Shown here piece after piece: positions 45,174 to 54,857 of a DNA stretch of 64,000 nt. The notes under the pieces are model-generated. The model made no database searches. It saw only the letters and a list, made by a program, of their open reading frames with translations, and had not been told where the DNA came from. The stretch is from Candidatus Brocadia sp. (GTDB taxonomy: Bacteria > Planctomycetota > Brocadiia > Brocadiales > Brocadiaceae). Every line of letters begins with the position of its first letter. Within the stretch, counting starts at the first letter, position 1. The stretch lies in contig SOEU01000001.1 of NCBI GenBank assembly GCA_021646415.1, forward strand, positions 62,001-126,000. The letters run 5' to 3'. Made by a program: the position numbers and the translations under genes.

Positions 45174-46016
45174 TTAGTCCAGGGTAATTATTTGCGCTCC
45201 CTTAGGTACAGAGAGGGTAAATAGTTTTGGGTCAAGTGCGCCGTTCACCGTGATATTTGAAAAAGTGATACTGAGGGTAGTATTATGCGCTGGCCAGCGA
45301 ACGTCAATCCTTTGAGGTATCCTGCAGCTATTGAGAGTTATATAATCGGTAAATACCGCTTGTAACCGGACAGAACCGTCTGAATTGAATAATTCACATC
45401 GAAAAACCTCTGCATTGACCCTGTCAATCAACAGGTTTCCTTTCAGATTTACATCTTCCTTGTCCACTTCGAGCATATGAATAAGCCAATAGGCAGGCCA
45501 GGTTTCCAGCGTGGGTTTTTTCCCTTCAAGGATTTCCCTGTAATTGAACAGGCTCGCCATATCCGCCGGGAAAATATTGATACCAAGCGTCTCAATCCTG
45601 TGAAAGGTATTGGATGTGCCTGTATAAACCGTATTTTCCAGGGGGATATGTAATAAGAATTGATTACCATCCGAAGACATATCAAATAACGTTGTGGCAA
45701 ACTTAGAACCTATCGCCCTCAAACTCTTTGGACTCTGGTATAATAGCAATCCGGTACAGCGAATGGGGCCTTTGGCGTCTGGCATAGTAAGAGTCATCTC
45801 TACATTTGCACGAAAGGTGGTAAGTTTGGAACTGTTGGAAATCAAGGTATCCCGTATTTGTTGTAAAGAGAGATTTTTGGTCTCCCCCTGGATATTCTTC
45901 AAGATAGCCGAGGTATCTTCCCAAATTGGCCTTTGCAAGGCCGCTGTCTTATAGGTCGCGCAACCAGATGACAAAATTACAAACAAAAGGAAACCAAAAA
46001 TTCTGTATGTCTTCAT
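45174..46016 (-). CDS. Outer-membrane lipoprotein, LolB/DUF4292-like
   Basis: A 280-residue lipoprotein from ATG 46016: MKTYRIFGFLLFVILSSGC, a signal with lipobox SSGC. The mature part (LRANVEMTL-type strands, TGLLLYQSPKSLRAIGSKFATTLFDMSSDGNQFLLHIP, PADMASLFNY) resembles the LolA/LolB beta-taco group and DUF4292 proteins. It may bind lipids at the outer membrane (inference). The frame is open upstream to 46361, but that part belongs to an unrelated photoproduct-lyase remnant, so the longer protein is not accepted. Confidence 0.72.
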   Translation of the reverse strand: MKTYRIFGFLLFVILSSGCATYKTAALQRPIWEDTSAILKNIQGETKNLSLQQIRDTLISNSSKLTTFRANVEMTLTMPDAKGPIRCTGLLLYQSPKSLRAIGSKFATTLFDMSSDGNQFLLHIPLENTVYTGTSNTFHRIETLGINIFPADMASLFNYREILEGKKPTLETWPAYWLIHMLEVDKEDVNLKGNLLIDRVNAEVFRCELFNSDGSVRLQAVFTDYITLNSCRIPQRIDVRWPAHNTTLSITFSNITVNGALDPKLFTLSVPKGAQIITLD

Positions 46017-46034
46017 CCCTATATCCAAGATAGA

Positions 46035-46405
46035 TTTTAAAAGCCGAAATATACACAAAAGGCGTGCGAATTTTTTAAAAAAACTCCCCTGCAATGGGCA
46101 ATATTCACCTATAGTAATTCGCGTGGGTTTAATATAACAAAATATTTTTTCAATAAGTTCAGGATAATCTCTTTCCCATGTTGAATATAATATAATGGGG
46201 TCTATTCTTAAACGTATTTCATCGCCATGGTCCTGTAATTTCCTTGCGGCAATCAATCGTGCCTCTGGAGATGCAGTACGATGCTCAAGCTGTCGATAAA
46301 TCATATCGGTATTGACGCTAAATGCCATCATAAATTTATCACGGTGATTTAGATTCAACAAAGATTCAATATTGTCGCTTTTTGTAAGAAAAAGAAATTG
46401 AAACA
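46035..46405 (-). pseudogene. Remnant of a spore photoproduct lyase-like radical SAM gene
   Basis: The minus-strand translation reads FLTKSDNIESLLNLNHRDK, then MAFSVNTDMIYRQLEHRTAS, then PEARLIAARKLQDHGDEIRL, RIDPIILYSTW and RITIGEY. This matches the middle of SplB-like radical SAM proteins. The Cys-cluster part and the C-terminus are missing. By chance it reads in frame into the lipoprotein gene downstream. Confidence 0.65.
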
Positions 46406-46467
46406 GTTTAGTTTTTTGAAGGATGTGTTGTGCTTTTTAAGTCCCTATAAGGACGTGAGGCAATATG

Positions 46468-46639
46468 CAGGCAATTTATTGCCTGTATTTTTATCAAATA
46501 GAAATACAGTCCCGTAGGAACGATTGAGACGATTGTGTATCCATAATCTTCATTCGCCCCTACAGGGCTTATTTTTATCTTTCTCTTAACACAGGCAATA
46601 AATTGCCTGCCTATGAGCAATTTGCCCCTCCGGGGCAAA
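46468..46639. repeat. Inverted palindrome pair (REP-like)
   Basis: CAGGCAATTTATTGCCTG (46468-46485) and its exact reverse complement (46592-46609) bracket about 105 bp. A third hairpin, TTTGCCCC-TCC-GGGGCAAA, follows at 46621-46639. The 290-bp gap before dapF holds nothing else recognised. Confidence 0.65.
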
Positions 46640-46696
46640 ATCAGCACAAGGCTTTGCCTTGATAGTTTTTCAAATAACTAAAGTGTTACTATATTT

Positions 46697-47536
46697 TTAT
46701 TCATGTAATCTCCACTCGCTGGTAAATACCTCCGTCGCCGTTCCTGTCATGTAAACATTGCCATCTCCTGCCCATTCCAGTTCCAGGTCTCCGCCCGGGA
46801 GATGGGCAAGGATCATGTGTTCGGTCTTTTTGTTGAGGACACCCGCAACACATACCGCCGAGGCACCTGTCCCGCAGGCCATCGTTATTCCCGAACCGCG
46901 TTCCCATGTCTTCATGGTGATCTCTTTGGAGTTATGGACCTGGACAAAGTGGACATTTGTCCGTTCTGGGAATACCCGATGACGCTCAATTTCCGGACCA
47001 TATTTTTGTATATCGAATTTATCAAAACTTTCCACAAAGACAACGCAATGGGGATTTCCCATGGAAATGCAAGTAATCCGGAATGATACATCTTTATCAA
47101 TCGTCAGGACTTCATCGATCACCTGGGTTTCTTTGCCGAGCATGGGGATTTCTGATCGCATGAGTTTTGGTTTGCCCATATTGACTTTAGCCTTTGATAC
47201 TTTCCCGTTTTCTGTGAAAACCTGAATCGTCTTGGTACCTGCAAGGGTCTCTACGGTGAGCGGATTCTTCTGGCTGATTTTGTGGTCATACACGTACTTT
47301 GCAACACAGCGGATACCGTTCCCGCACATCTGAGCCTCGCTGCCGTCGGCATTAAAGATACGCATCTTGCAATCCGCCACCTTTGATGGCAAGATAAGGA
47401 TAAGCCCGTCGGATCCCACACCAAAATGCCTATCACTTATGATGGAGGCCAGTTTTTCAGGTTCTTTAACCACTTCTTCAAAACAGTTTATATAAACATA
47501 GTCGTTACCAATACCGTGCATTTTTGTAAATTTCAT
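46697..47536 (-). CDS. dapF: Diaminopimelate epimerase
   Basis: A 279-residue protein converting LL- to meso-diaminopimelate for lysine and peptidoglycan. The two catalytic cysteines are present: C71 in DGSEAQMCGNGIRC and C221 in GSGITMACGTGASAV. The N-terminus MKFTKMHGIGNDYVYI is the family norm, and the length is usual (about 275). It is relevant because anammox planctomycetes were long thought to lack peptidoglycan. It stands alone, flanked by palindromic repeats. Confidence 0.95.
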   Translation of the reverse strand: MKFTKMHGIGNDYVYINCFEEVVKEPEKLASIISDRHFGVGSDGLILILPSKVADCKMRIFNADGSEAQMCGNGIRCVAKYVYDHKISQKNPLTVETLAGTKTIQVFTENGKVSKAKVNMGKPKLMRSEIPMLGKETQVIDEVLTIDKDVSFRITCISMGNPHCVVFVESFDKFDIQKYGPEIERHRVFPERTNVHFVQVHNSKEITMKTWERGSGITMACGTGASAVCVAGVLNKKTEHMILAHLPGGDLELEWAGDGNVYMTGTATEVFTSEWRLHE

Positions 47537-47993
47537 AGGAGTATCCCAAAGGTTTTTCTTGTGTATTGAGAAGTTTTTACATCTTTCATCATTGTTTATT
47601 TTACCTGTAATTTCAAACGATTCAAGTCAATGTTGTCATTATTTTGCTTTTCTGTATTCGCATAGTCTTTTATAATATTGAAAAGGTTAAGGGGGCGCAC
47701 TTTTCCCTTCGGGGTAAAGTCTGAAGGGCTGACAGATTATAGGCGCTTACAAAAAATATTTTAACAGTTTCAGCAAAAATATTTTTATCAAAAACCGGAG
47801 TAACAGGTAATATCAAGGCTTATAAACTAATTTGTAATGTGACGAACTTTTAAAGTTCATAGAAGACTAACCCGAACGAGTCGGAAAAGACAAAATCCAA
47901 AGCACGAAATTTGTGAGTCAACCCTGTCAGGGTTCTGAACCCTGACAGGGTTGACTCTTCCGACCCCTTCGGGTTAGGTTATAATATTTTTAA
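47537..47993. other. Divergent intergenic region dapF - glycosyltransferase
   Basis: Holds the nested palindromic element at 47867-47977, listed separately. The stretch 47537-47866 shows no other feature that I can support. Confidence 0.4.
47867..47977. repeat. Nested palindromic element, family C
   Basis: Outer inverted repeat: CTAACCCGAACGAGTCGGAA at 47867-47886, matched 18 of 20 by the complement of 47958-47977. Inside is a perfect 21-bp-arm palindrome at 47915-47957 whose arms each contain their own hairpin (AACCCTG-T-CAGGGTT). A half copy of the outer end lies at about 59218-59240. It ends 16 bp before the glycosyltransferase start. Confidence 0.7.
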
Positions 47994-48980
47994 ATGCCAA
48001 AAATATCCGTCATTATTCCTAACTATAATGGCAGGCGATTCCTGGAAGCCTGCCTGTCTTCTCTCAAGAAACAGACCTATACCGATTTTGAAATAATACT
48101 CGTGGACGATGCGTCTACTGATGAATCCCTGTCCTTTGTTAAAACCTATTATCCCGATACAAGAATCATCGCGCTGAAAAAGAACGTTGGCTTTGCATCA
48201 GCCGTAAATGAAGGCATCCGACAGGCAAGAGGACAATACATCGCCCTCCTCAACAACGACACGGAGACAGATAAAAATTGGCTCATAGAATTGAATCAGG
48301 CGCTGGACAATCATAAAGACGCCGGCTTTTGCTCCTCCCTCATGATTAATTACAACAACCGAAATCTTGTGGATTGTGCGGGGATTAGTTTTTCATCCTG
48401 GGGCAGGGCTTATAAGAGGGGCGAAGGAGAGGCTATTGATTACTACCAACAACCGTCATTCATCTTTGGCGCCTCGGGAGGCGCTGCCATCTATCGCAAG
48501 GAATTGTTTGAAAAGGTCGGACTCTTTGACGAAGACTTTTGGGCATTTTTTGAGGACGTCGACCTGAGCTTTCGGGCGCAACTGGCAGGTTTTCGGTGCC
48601 TCTATGTCCCAACGGCCATTGTTTATCACATCGGGACGGCCAGCCATAGCAGGAAGAGTTTAAAGCTTCGTTATACCGGTTACCGCAACAAACAATGGGT
48701 GATATTCAAGAATTATCCGGCATATTACCTGTTCAAATATTATTTCAAATACGGTCTCAGCGAAATCAAGACCGTCCTGACAGACCTTAAAGACGGCTTT
48801 TTTTTATCCCCCTTTATTGCCAATTGGCTTATTTACAAGGATATTCCAAAGCTATTCAGGAAACGAATGGAAGTCCAGAGATCAAGGACGGTGAGTATTC
48901 AGTATCTGGATAGTATTATTGATAAGTCTCATGATAAACTAAATAAAAGAAGTGTTACAATCACAAAGAAGAATTTTTAA
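47994..48980 (+). CDS. Glycosyltransferase family 2
   Basis: A 328-residue GT-A enzyme. Motifs are ISVIIPNYNGRRFLEACLSSLKKQTYTDFEIILVDDASTDES at the N-terminus, YIALLNNDTETDKNWL (the DxD-like metal site), GASGGAAIYRKELFEKVGLFDEDFWAFFEDVDLSFR, and a C-terminal amphipathic segment. It resembles the rhamnosyltransferase-like GT2 group. It probably adds a sugar to the cell-surface glycan. It lies right after a palindromic element and is not in an operon with neighbours. Confidence 0.88.
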   Translation: MPKISVIIPNYNGRRFLEACLSSLKKQTYTDFEIILVDDASTDESLSFVKTYYPDTRIIALKKNVGFASAVNEGIRQARGQYIALLNNDTETDKNWLIELNQALDNHKDAGFCSSLMINYNNRNLVDCAGISFSSWGRAYKRGEGEAIDYYQQPSFIFGASGGAAIYRKELFEKVGLFDEDFWAFFEDVDLSFRAQLAGFRCLYVPTAIVYHIGTASHSRKSLKLRYTGYRNKQWVIFKNYPAYYLFKYYFKYGLSEIKTVLTDLKDGFFLSPFIANWLIYKDIPKLFRKRMEVQRSRTVSIQYLDSIIDKSHDKLNKRSVTITKKNF

Positions 48981-49147
48981 AGATTAAAAATAAATACGAC
49001 ACGCTAAATCACAAATCAAGATGTAACTCCTTTTCTTTTTAATAACAACGTCATCCAAATAAGTTGCTTGTTCATGACTGCGCCCAGTTCCACCCAGAGC
49101 AACCAACGAAACAAATCAGCCACCGCGCCTCTTGCAGTTGGCTGGAT

Positions 49148-49432
49148 TTAATCGTTAGATGATTGAATTTCACTGTATTGTTCTACAGGAATAATTAATT
49201 CTTTTTTTACCTTTTTCCCATGTGAGTAAATAGAAATAAATTCTTTTTCAATTTGTTTTAATACACTTCCTTTAAAATACTGTTCTCCACAAAATTCACA
49301 TTGTTCACATGGAACATCATTAACTACAAGGAAATTATCATAATGTTTATAAGTATATTGAACCTGAGTAGTTTTGAAATTCTTATTTCCGCAAAAATGA
49401 CAAACTTTCATGCCGCATTTAACCCCTTTCAT
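49148..49432 (-). CDS. YgiT-type zinc-finger protein (orphan MqsA-like antitoxin)
   Basis: A protein of up to 94 residues with two CxxC pairs, CHFCGNKNF and CEQCEFCGEQYF, the YgiT/MqsA N-terminal zinc-finger pattern, followed by VLKQIEKEFISIYS. The start may be ATG 49432 or 49411 (MKVCHFCG). Such proteins usually follow a DUF4258 toxin gene or are fused to an Xre helix-turn-helix. Neither is found next to it here, so it is an orphan or a remnant. Confidence 0.7.
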   Translation of the reverse strand: MKGVKCGMKVCHFCGNKNFKTTQVQYTYKHYDNFLVVNDVPCEQCEFCGEQYFKGSVLKQIEKEFISIYSHGKKVKKELIIPVEQYSEIQSSND

Positions 49433-49480
49433 AAGGATTTTTAAATTTCGGAGGAGAAGGAATATATACAGTTATAACCG

Positions 49481-49700
49481 ATGAATAAAAAATCGGTTCC
49501 GGTTTCTGTTCATAATAATCATAAGAAGTGGTTGAGGTACTATCTTGATTTCTGCCATAAATACTACCATAGGTATGCTGACAGGGAATCCCTTAAACAT
49601 TTTATGGTCAAATTGCATGAGAAACATCAATCTCTTGCATCGCAGGCGGAGGCGACACAGGCAGTGTCCTTTATTACGAGATGCTGCAAGCCGTTCCCTC
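49481..49700 (+). pseudogene. Integrase N-terminal fragment (SAM-like core-binding domain)
   Basis: The first roughly 75 codons, HKKWLRYYLDFCHKYYHRY, then a SLKHFMVKLHEKHQS segment and ATQAVSFI, match the N-terminal SAM-like domain of tyrosine recombinases. The catalytic R-H-R-Y domain is absent; the frame runs on to 49990 in unrelated sequence. Remainder of a lost mobile element or integron-like integrase. Up to 50159 nothing else is recognised. Confidence 0.6.
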
Positions 49701-50159
49701 ACCTTCCAGTAAACCATCCAGAGCATGAAGCTAAGGGTCGCCCATTAGAAGGCTTTTGGCCCGCAAAACAATTCTCGGACAAGCTGTTGAATATAGAACA
49801 TTGTAGTGTGATGCGCGTCTTGATTTATAGTATTGTAGATATTTCTGTCTTTCTCCGCGCCTCTATGCCTCTGGTGATTAAAGTTTTATTTTCGAAATTA
49901 ATCACGCCCCCTGAACTTTGTATTTCAAAGGGGCCTGTGGCTTGGACAATGGCTGAAACGGAATGCTGTTTGAATCATTTGAATCCATGAGTCCCTGGAT
50001 ATTCTCCAGGTATTTGCCTATTGCGCCAGTTTTGTAAATTGGGTAGGGGGACAAAACCCGACTTTTATAAATCTTCGTTTTTTAATGAACAAAAATTTAC
50101 AAAAGGAAGGGCAAAATTCAGATGAAATATAATTATCGGTAATACTCAAAAGGTTTTTG

Positions 50160-50336
50160 CTATTTCTTGCGATACACGTTCAGCCCAATCTTTTCTTCGC
50201 GATCAGGGATGGTGACGTTTCCTTCCGTTGATGCGACAATGATGTTCTTGCCAGAAGAAGAGGGACCGAACTCTTTTGATAGGTCTATCTTTATGGTAAG
50301 CATGTTTCCTTCTACAGAAAATTCTACGTTTTTCAT
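50160..50336 (-). CDS. Small conserved beta-rich protein of unknown function
   Basis: A 58-residue protein from ATG 50336, with GAGG 8 nt upstream. KNVEFSVEGNMLTIKIDLSKEFGPSSSGKNIIVASTEG is a pattern I recognise from small proteins found in several anaerobes, with no assigned role. It is acidic/basic mixed, with no cysteines and no signal. It has no operon partner. Confidence 0.7.
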   Translation of the reverse strand: MKNVEFSVEGNMLTIKIDLSKEFGPSSSGKNIIVASTEGNVTIPDREEKIGLNVYRKK

Positions 50337-50411
50337 ATGCAAAACCTCGCTTTCTCAAAATGATGAATGGTTTTATAATAAATCAGACCTTCGGCTACTT
50401 TCTCAATGTAG

Positions 50412-50556
50412 AGCGACGAGGCTCGTCGCTTTATAACCTCCTCTCCTTCGCAATGCAATGTCATCAAGTTAAGATAATGTGTCGCCCTTTCAGGGCTAAA
50501 AAATTGTTACGCTCTATACCCAGGGCTGTCGCCCTGGGCTATATTCTATCAGCCCT
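50412..50556. repeat. Cluster of small palindromes (REP-like)
   Basis: AGCGACGAG-G-CTCGTCGCT at 50412-50430, CCCAGGGC-TGTC-GCCCTGGG at about 50519-50538, and AGCCC-TTC-GGGCT just after. They fill the gap upstream of the small protein and downstream of glyS. Possibly RAYT substrates or terminators. Confidence 0.55.
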
Positions 50557-50701
50557 TCGGGCTTTACTTCCAAATAAACAAAATGAAAATTCCTTGTATA
50601 ATACATTTAACCTGAAAACCTTGTAGACAATGCCGATTTGTCCGCTTTTTAATACCGTCGCTATAAACATAATTATTCTGTCGCCTTGGAATCAGACTCC
50701 C

Positions 50702-52840
50702 CTAAGACTTCTCGCCAGACATGTTCATCTGAGAAAGTTCAGCTATCTTTTCGGAATATAATCCGTTAATCGACTTGATAAGCAACAACCTGTTGTTCCG
50801 AACGGCTTCATCTTCAACGTTCACAAATACCTTGTCAAAGAAAATATGAACGGGTTTGGCAAAGACCTCATAGTACGTATGGGAGGCTTCTTCGTATCTT
50901 TTTTCATCTACCTGCTTCCGAATGGCTGTCTCATTTCCTTTAAAAATCTCCCATAATGTATGTTCCTCGGCTTCGGTAAAGAGACGTGCATCTACCGACC
51001 CGCTGCTATTCGCCTTTTTGCCGATGTTAAAGGTCCTTTCGACAACGGTAACCAGATCCGGCCACCATTCTTCTTTTGAAACTTTGGATAATGCCTTTAA
51101 CCTTTGAAAAAAATCATAGATATCATCAAATCCGACATCTGCATTCAAGACGGCGTTCACCAGGTCGTAACGATGTCCTCTTTCTATATTTATCTGAAAT
51201 AACCTGTCCCTGAAAAATTCCTTTATGGCAGACACTAACTTATCGTGTACTACCTTGTGTTCACCGTGTATTTCTTTTGCTGAAAACATTGGAAGCAGGG
51301 ATAAAGACCGGCAAAGAACTTCCCTGAGTTCTAACGTAAATCCATGCTCTTCTATGATACGGACAATACCGTAGGCATGTCGCCGCAGGGAGTAAGGGTC
51401 CTGTGAACCGGTCGGGGTTAATCCCAGGGCAAAACAACTGGATATCGTATCAAACTTGTCGGCCAAACCCACAACGGCCCCAACCTTTGATGTGGGAATA
51501 TTATCGGTGGCAAAGCGAGGCATATAATGTTCGGCAATTGCTAACGCAACTGATGGTTCTTCACCATCCCATTCGGCATATTCCCTTCCCATAATTCCCT
51601 GTAACGATGGAAATTCACCTACCATCTGGGTAAGAAGGTCTGCCTTACACAAGAGTGCAGCACGTTTCACGAATGCATCAGCTTCAATCGATAACTGATG
51701 AAAAGCAATTAATCGGTGTGATATATATTCGGAGAGTTTGACAATCCTGTCTGTTCTGTCACGATAATTCCCCAACTTTTCAAGGAACGCAAGGTTCTTT
51801 AAATCTTCCACCCGGTTTTCCAGTGGAACTTTCCTGTCCTCTTTCCAGAAAAATCTGGCGTCAGAAAGTCGCGCCCTCAATACACGTTCGTTACCCTGAA
51901 TAGCGGTACCGGCATTACTTTCGTCACGGTTAAGTGCCGCAATAAATTTATTGATAAGCTTACCGTCTCTCTTTTTGATAGGGAAATATCTCTGATGCTC
52001 CTTCATGGCCGTTTCTATGACATTGGCAGGGATGTCCAGGAATTCTTCATCAAATCCGCATTCAATGGCGTTGGGGTACTCCACCAGGTTGGTTACTTCA
52101 TCCAGCAACTCTTCGTCGTCAATGGTTGTACCGTAAGGTGCCATGAGCTGTTTTATCTTTGTCTTTAGTATCTCACGACGCTCAGTCATATCAACTACGA
52201 CCTTTTCCTGCCTAAGTAATTGCTTGTATAAGTCCCAATCGGCCATGGAAATTTCGATTTTTCTACCGGATAGGAAAGGATGCCCGGAGACAAATTTGTC
52301 TGCCTTAATCCCATTGATCTCCACAGGAACAACCTTATCCCCAAAGAGTGCAAAAAGCGAACGTATGGGGCGGGCAAAAAATAATTTATTCCCTTTCCAT
52401 TTCATGGATTTGGGAAATGAGATGTTCTTGATAATTTCTGGTAAAATTTCCGGCAAGATATGTAAAGTCTCTTGCCCCTCTATCCTCTTGATTGCAAAAC
52501 AATATTCCCCTTTGGGTGTCTTTTTTATTTGAAGGTTCTGTATATCGACCCCCTGAGACCTGGCAAAACCCAAACCAGCCTTTGTGGGATTTCCAGCCTT
52601 ATCAAAGGCGATTGATGCGGCAGGTCCCTGGATTTCTTCCGTAACACTTTCCTGCCTCTGCGGCAGACCCTTCACAAATAATGTTAATCTTCTGGGCGTA
52701 CCCGTGCAATAAAGAGACTGTGTCTCCAAGCGGTATTTTTTTGCGCGTTCTGTAAACAATACTTCCATCTGATTGAGCGCAGGAGTAATATAACTGGCGG
52801 GAATCTCTTCCGTACCGATTTCAAAAAGCAGGTCAGTCAT
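50702..52840 (-). CDS. glyS: Glycyl-tRNA synthetase beta subunit
   Basis: A 712-residue protein of normal length for the bacterial alpha2-beta2 enzyme's beta chain. It has LLFEIGTEEIPASYI at the start, then TPRRLTLFVKGL, GPAASIAFDKAGNPTKAGLGFARSQG, HPFLSGRKIEI and GLADKFDTISSCFALGLTPTGSQDPYSLRRHAYG. The last is the HD-like region with the expected residues. It contributes tRNA recognition. The alpha subunit (glyQ) is not in the window. Its ATG follows the nucleotide-sugar dehydrogenase stop by 1 bp, so it is probably cotranscribed with a surface-sugar gene. Confidence 0.95.
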   Translation of the reverse strand: MTDLLFEIGTEEIPASYITPALNQMEVLFTERAKKYRLETQSLYCTGTPRRLTLFVKGLPQRQESVTEEIQGPAASIAFDKAGNPTKAGLGFARSQGVDIQNLQIKKTPKGEYCFAIKRIEGQETLHILPEILPEIIKNISFPKSMKWKGNKLFFARPIRSLFALFGDKVVPVEINGIKADKFVSGHPFLSGRKIEISMADWDLYKQLLRQEKVVVDMTERREILKTKIKQLMAPYGTTIDDEELLDEVTNLVEYPNAIECGFDEEFLDIPANVIETAMKEHQRYFPIKKRDGKLINKFIAALNRDESNAGTAIQGNERVLRARLSDARFFWKEDRKVPLENRVEDLKNLAFLEKLGNYRDRTDRIVKLSEYISHRLIAFHQLSIEADAFVKRAALLCKADLLTQMVGEFPSLQGIMGREYAEWDGEEPSVALAIAEHYMPRFATDNIPTSKVGAVVGLADKFDTISSCFALGLTPTGSQDPYSLRRHAYGIVRIIEEHGFTLELREVLCRSLSLLPMFSAKEIHGEHKVVHDKLVSAIKEFFRDRLFQINIERGHRYDLVNAVLNADVGFDDIYDFFQRLKALSKVSKEEWWPDLVTVVERTFNIGKKANSSGSVDARLFTEAEEHTLWEIFKGNETAIRKQVDEKRYEEASHTYYEVFAKPVHIFFDKVFVNVEDEAVRNNRLLLIKSINGLYSEKIAELSQMNMSGEKS

Positions 52841-52841
52841 G

Positions 52842-54140
52842 TTAGAGTCGCACGATATGTTTCTTGTTAATACCTTTCAAGGCATTGCGGGTATCGACAA
52901 CCAGTTTAGAGTTGGCAACAATCAAGTTATAATCAAAGCTGCTATGGTCTGTCACAATCACCGAACAATCTATCTTAGATAAGACCTCTTTGGAAAGAGG
53001 CCTTGACTTCATACTCAGTTTTTGATAATTAATCTCCGGAATATAAGGGTCTGTATACGTTATTCTGGCACCCTTCGATCGCAGGATATTCATAATTTCA
53101 AGGGCTGGTGACTCCCGAAGATCATCCACGTCCTTTTTATAGGCAACACCCAAGACATGGATATTCGAGCCCTTCACGCTTTTTTCTATAGTATTCAATG
53201 CGTCGGTAACCTTTTCCACAACAAATTCAGGCATGCCGCTATTTATCTGGTCTGCAAGTGCAATGAATCTCAACTCAAATCCATTCTTTTTGGCAACCCA
53301 GGAAAGATAGAGTGGATCGATGGGAATACAATGTCCACCCAAACCGGGACCGGGGTAAAATGACATAAAGCCAAAGGGCTTTGTCTTTGCTGCATCGATA
53401 ACTTCCCATACATCGATACTCAATCTCTCCGACATGATGGCAATTTCGTTAACCAGTGCAATATTGACGTTTCGGAAGGTATTTTCAAGGAGCTTTACCA
53501 TCTCAGCCACCTTTGGAGACGAAACAGGGATGATCGTTTCAATAATATGGCCATATAAACAACTCGCCAATTCCGTGCATTGCTGGGTTACACCCCCAAT
53601 CACCTTGGGAATGTTTTTTACTGAATACCGCTTGTTTCCAGGATCAATACGCTCCGGAGAAAAGGCAAGATAGAAGTCTTTGCCAACCCTGAGACCTCCT
53701 TTCTCCAACAAGGGTAATACCAGTTCCTCTGTTGTACCCGGATATGTGGTGCTTTCTAAGATGAAGAGCTGATCCTTGTGCATGTAATTCTTCACTTCCT
53801 GACCCACAGTGATGATATACGACATATCAGGGTCTTTCGTCTTCGTCAGTGGAGTTGGAACACAGATACTGATGGCATCCAGATTCGATAAAACGCTGAT
53901 ATCGTTGGTTATACACAAAAGGCCTTTTTCAATGAATTGTGCAATATCTTCACTTTTTACATCGATTACATACGATGTGCCTTTGTTAAGGGACTCAACA
54001 CGCTCCTTGTTTTTATCAATCCCTGTTACACAGTATCCACTTCGGACAAATTCAAGGGCAAGTGGCAGTCCAACATAACCGAGCCCAATGACTCCAACAT
54101 TGGCCTTCTTGGTTTTAATCTTTTCTAGTAATTCACCCAT
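52842..54140 (-). CDS. UDP-N-acetylglucosamine/UDP-glucose 6-dehydrogenase (WbpA-like)
   Basis: A 432-residue nucleotide-sugar dehydrogenase. The NAD loop is VGVIGLGYVGLPLALEFVRSG, followed by SICVPTPLTKTKDPD, LESTTYPGTTEELV and FSPERIDPGNK. The catalytic cysteine lies in YPGPGLGGHCIPIDPLYLSW, and VLGVAYKKDVDDLRESPALEIM marks the C-terminal domain. It oxidises the C6 hydroxyl to a uronic acid. The motifs fit WbpA (UDP-GlcNAc) better than Ugd (UDP-Glc), but this is not certain. If it makes UDP-GlcA it could feed the UXS-like enzyme at 37967. Confidence 0.88.
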   Translation of the reverse strand: MGELLEKIKTKKANVGVIGLGYVGLPLALEFVRSGYCVTGIDKNKERVESLNKGTSYVIDVKSEDIAQFIEKGLLCITNDISVLSNLDAISICVPTPLTKTKDPDMSYIITVGQEVKNYMHKDQLFILESTTYPGTTEELVLPLLEKGGLRVGKDFYLAFSPERIDPGNKRYSVKNIPKVIGGVTQQCTELASCLYGHIIETIIPVSSPKVAEMVKLLENTFRNVNIALVNEIAIMSERLSIDVWEVIDAAKTKPFGFMSFYPGPGLGGHCIPIDPLYLSWVAKKNGFELRFIALADQINSGMPEFVVEKVTDALNTIEKSVKGSNIHVLGVAYKKDVDDLRESPALEIMNILRSKGARITYTDPYIPEINYQKLSMKSRPLSKEVLSKIDCSVIVTDHSSFDYNLIVANSKLVVDTRNALKGINKKHIVRL

Positions 54141-54857
54141 GTATTTATAGTATTACCCTTTGGGGAATGTTTTTCCCCATCTTCCCCCTTGCGAAAGGGG
54201 AGAAAGAGTGAGGTTTTTTGGTTGCGGCAGTTTTGCGCTATGAACCGGCAAACGGTGTTTTTTGAAAAAGACAGCAAACATTTTTACCAGATATTAATCA
54301 GTTGAACATTTTATTGCAATAAAAAAATGCAGGATAACCACTTATACTCCTTGACATTACCTCATTACTTGCGTAAAATCCGTACAAATACCCCTCGCTG
54401 TAATGATTTATCGTAAAAGTTCCGTAATCACAAATGATGGAAATCCGCGGAAAATGATTAAGAGAAGTCTTACCTTATGAAATCACAACCATTTTTATAA
54501 TAATTACTTTGCAATAGTTTAAAAGAGGTTATTTATGCTGATGGACGACTCTTTTACACCAGGCAGTAAAAGCCCAAAGTCTATGGTTTTTCTTTAGAAT
54601 GGCGATTTATGGAAGGGCTTGTTGAAAGGTTACCTATTACCTTGAATACGCTGAAAAAGACGTAGAAGCCTTTTGTGTTTTCTTGGAAAATGTTTCATGC
54701 AGCTTGTAATTCAAAACCCATTCAATGTATGTTTTTCTTGTTATGCTAGAGTAATGTATAATAATGTTTTTTATAACTTGGAAAATTCAGGAACTCACAA
54801 AGGAGTGCAAAGTATTCTCTTTAGCAAATTAACTTTCTTATCTGATAATTTCACAAA
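54141..54857. other. Long intergenic region without a gene
   Basis: About 715 bp between divergent genes. Near the left end is a hairpin-rich repeat (CCCC...GGGG type, about 54160-54205). The rest is AT-rich with only short, unconvincing frames. It should contain the promoters of both flanking genes. Confidence 0.4.

Noticed and set aside
46017-46361. N-terminal part of a single 395-residue lipoprotein
   Set aside because: The signal peptide with lipobox begins at 46016, and the upstream part matches an unrelated radical SAM family.
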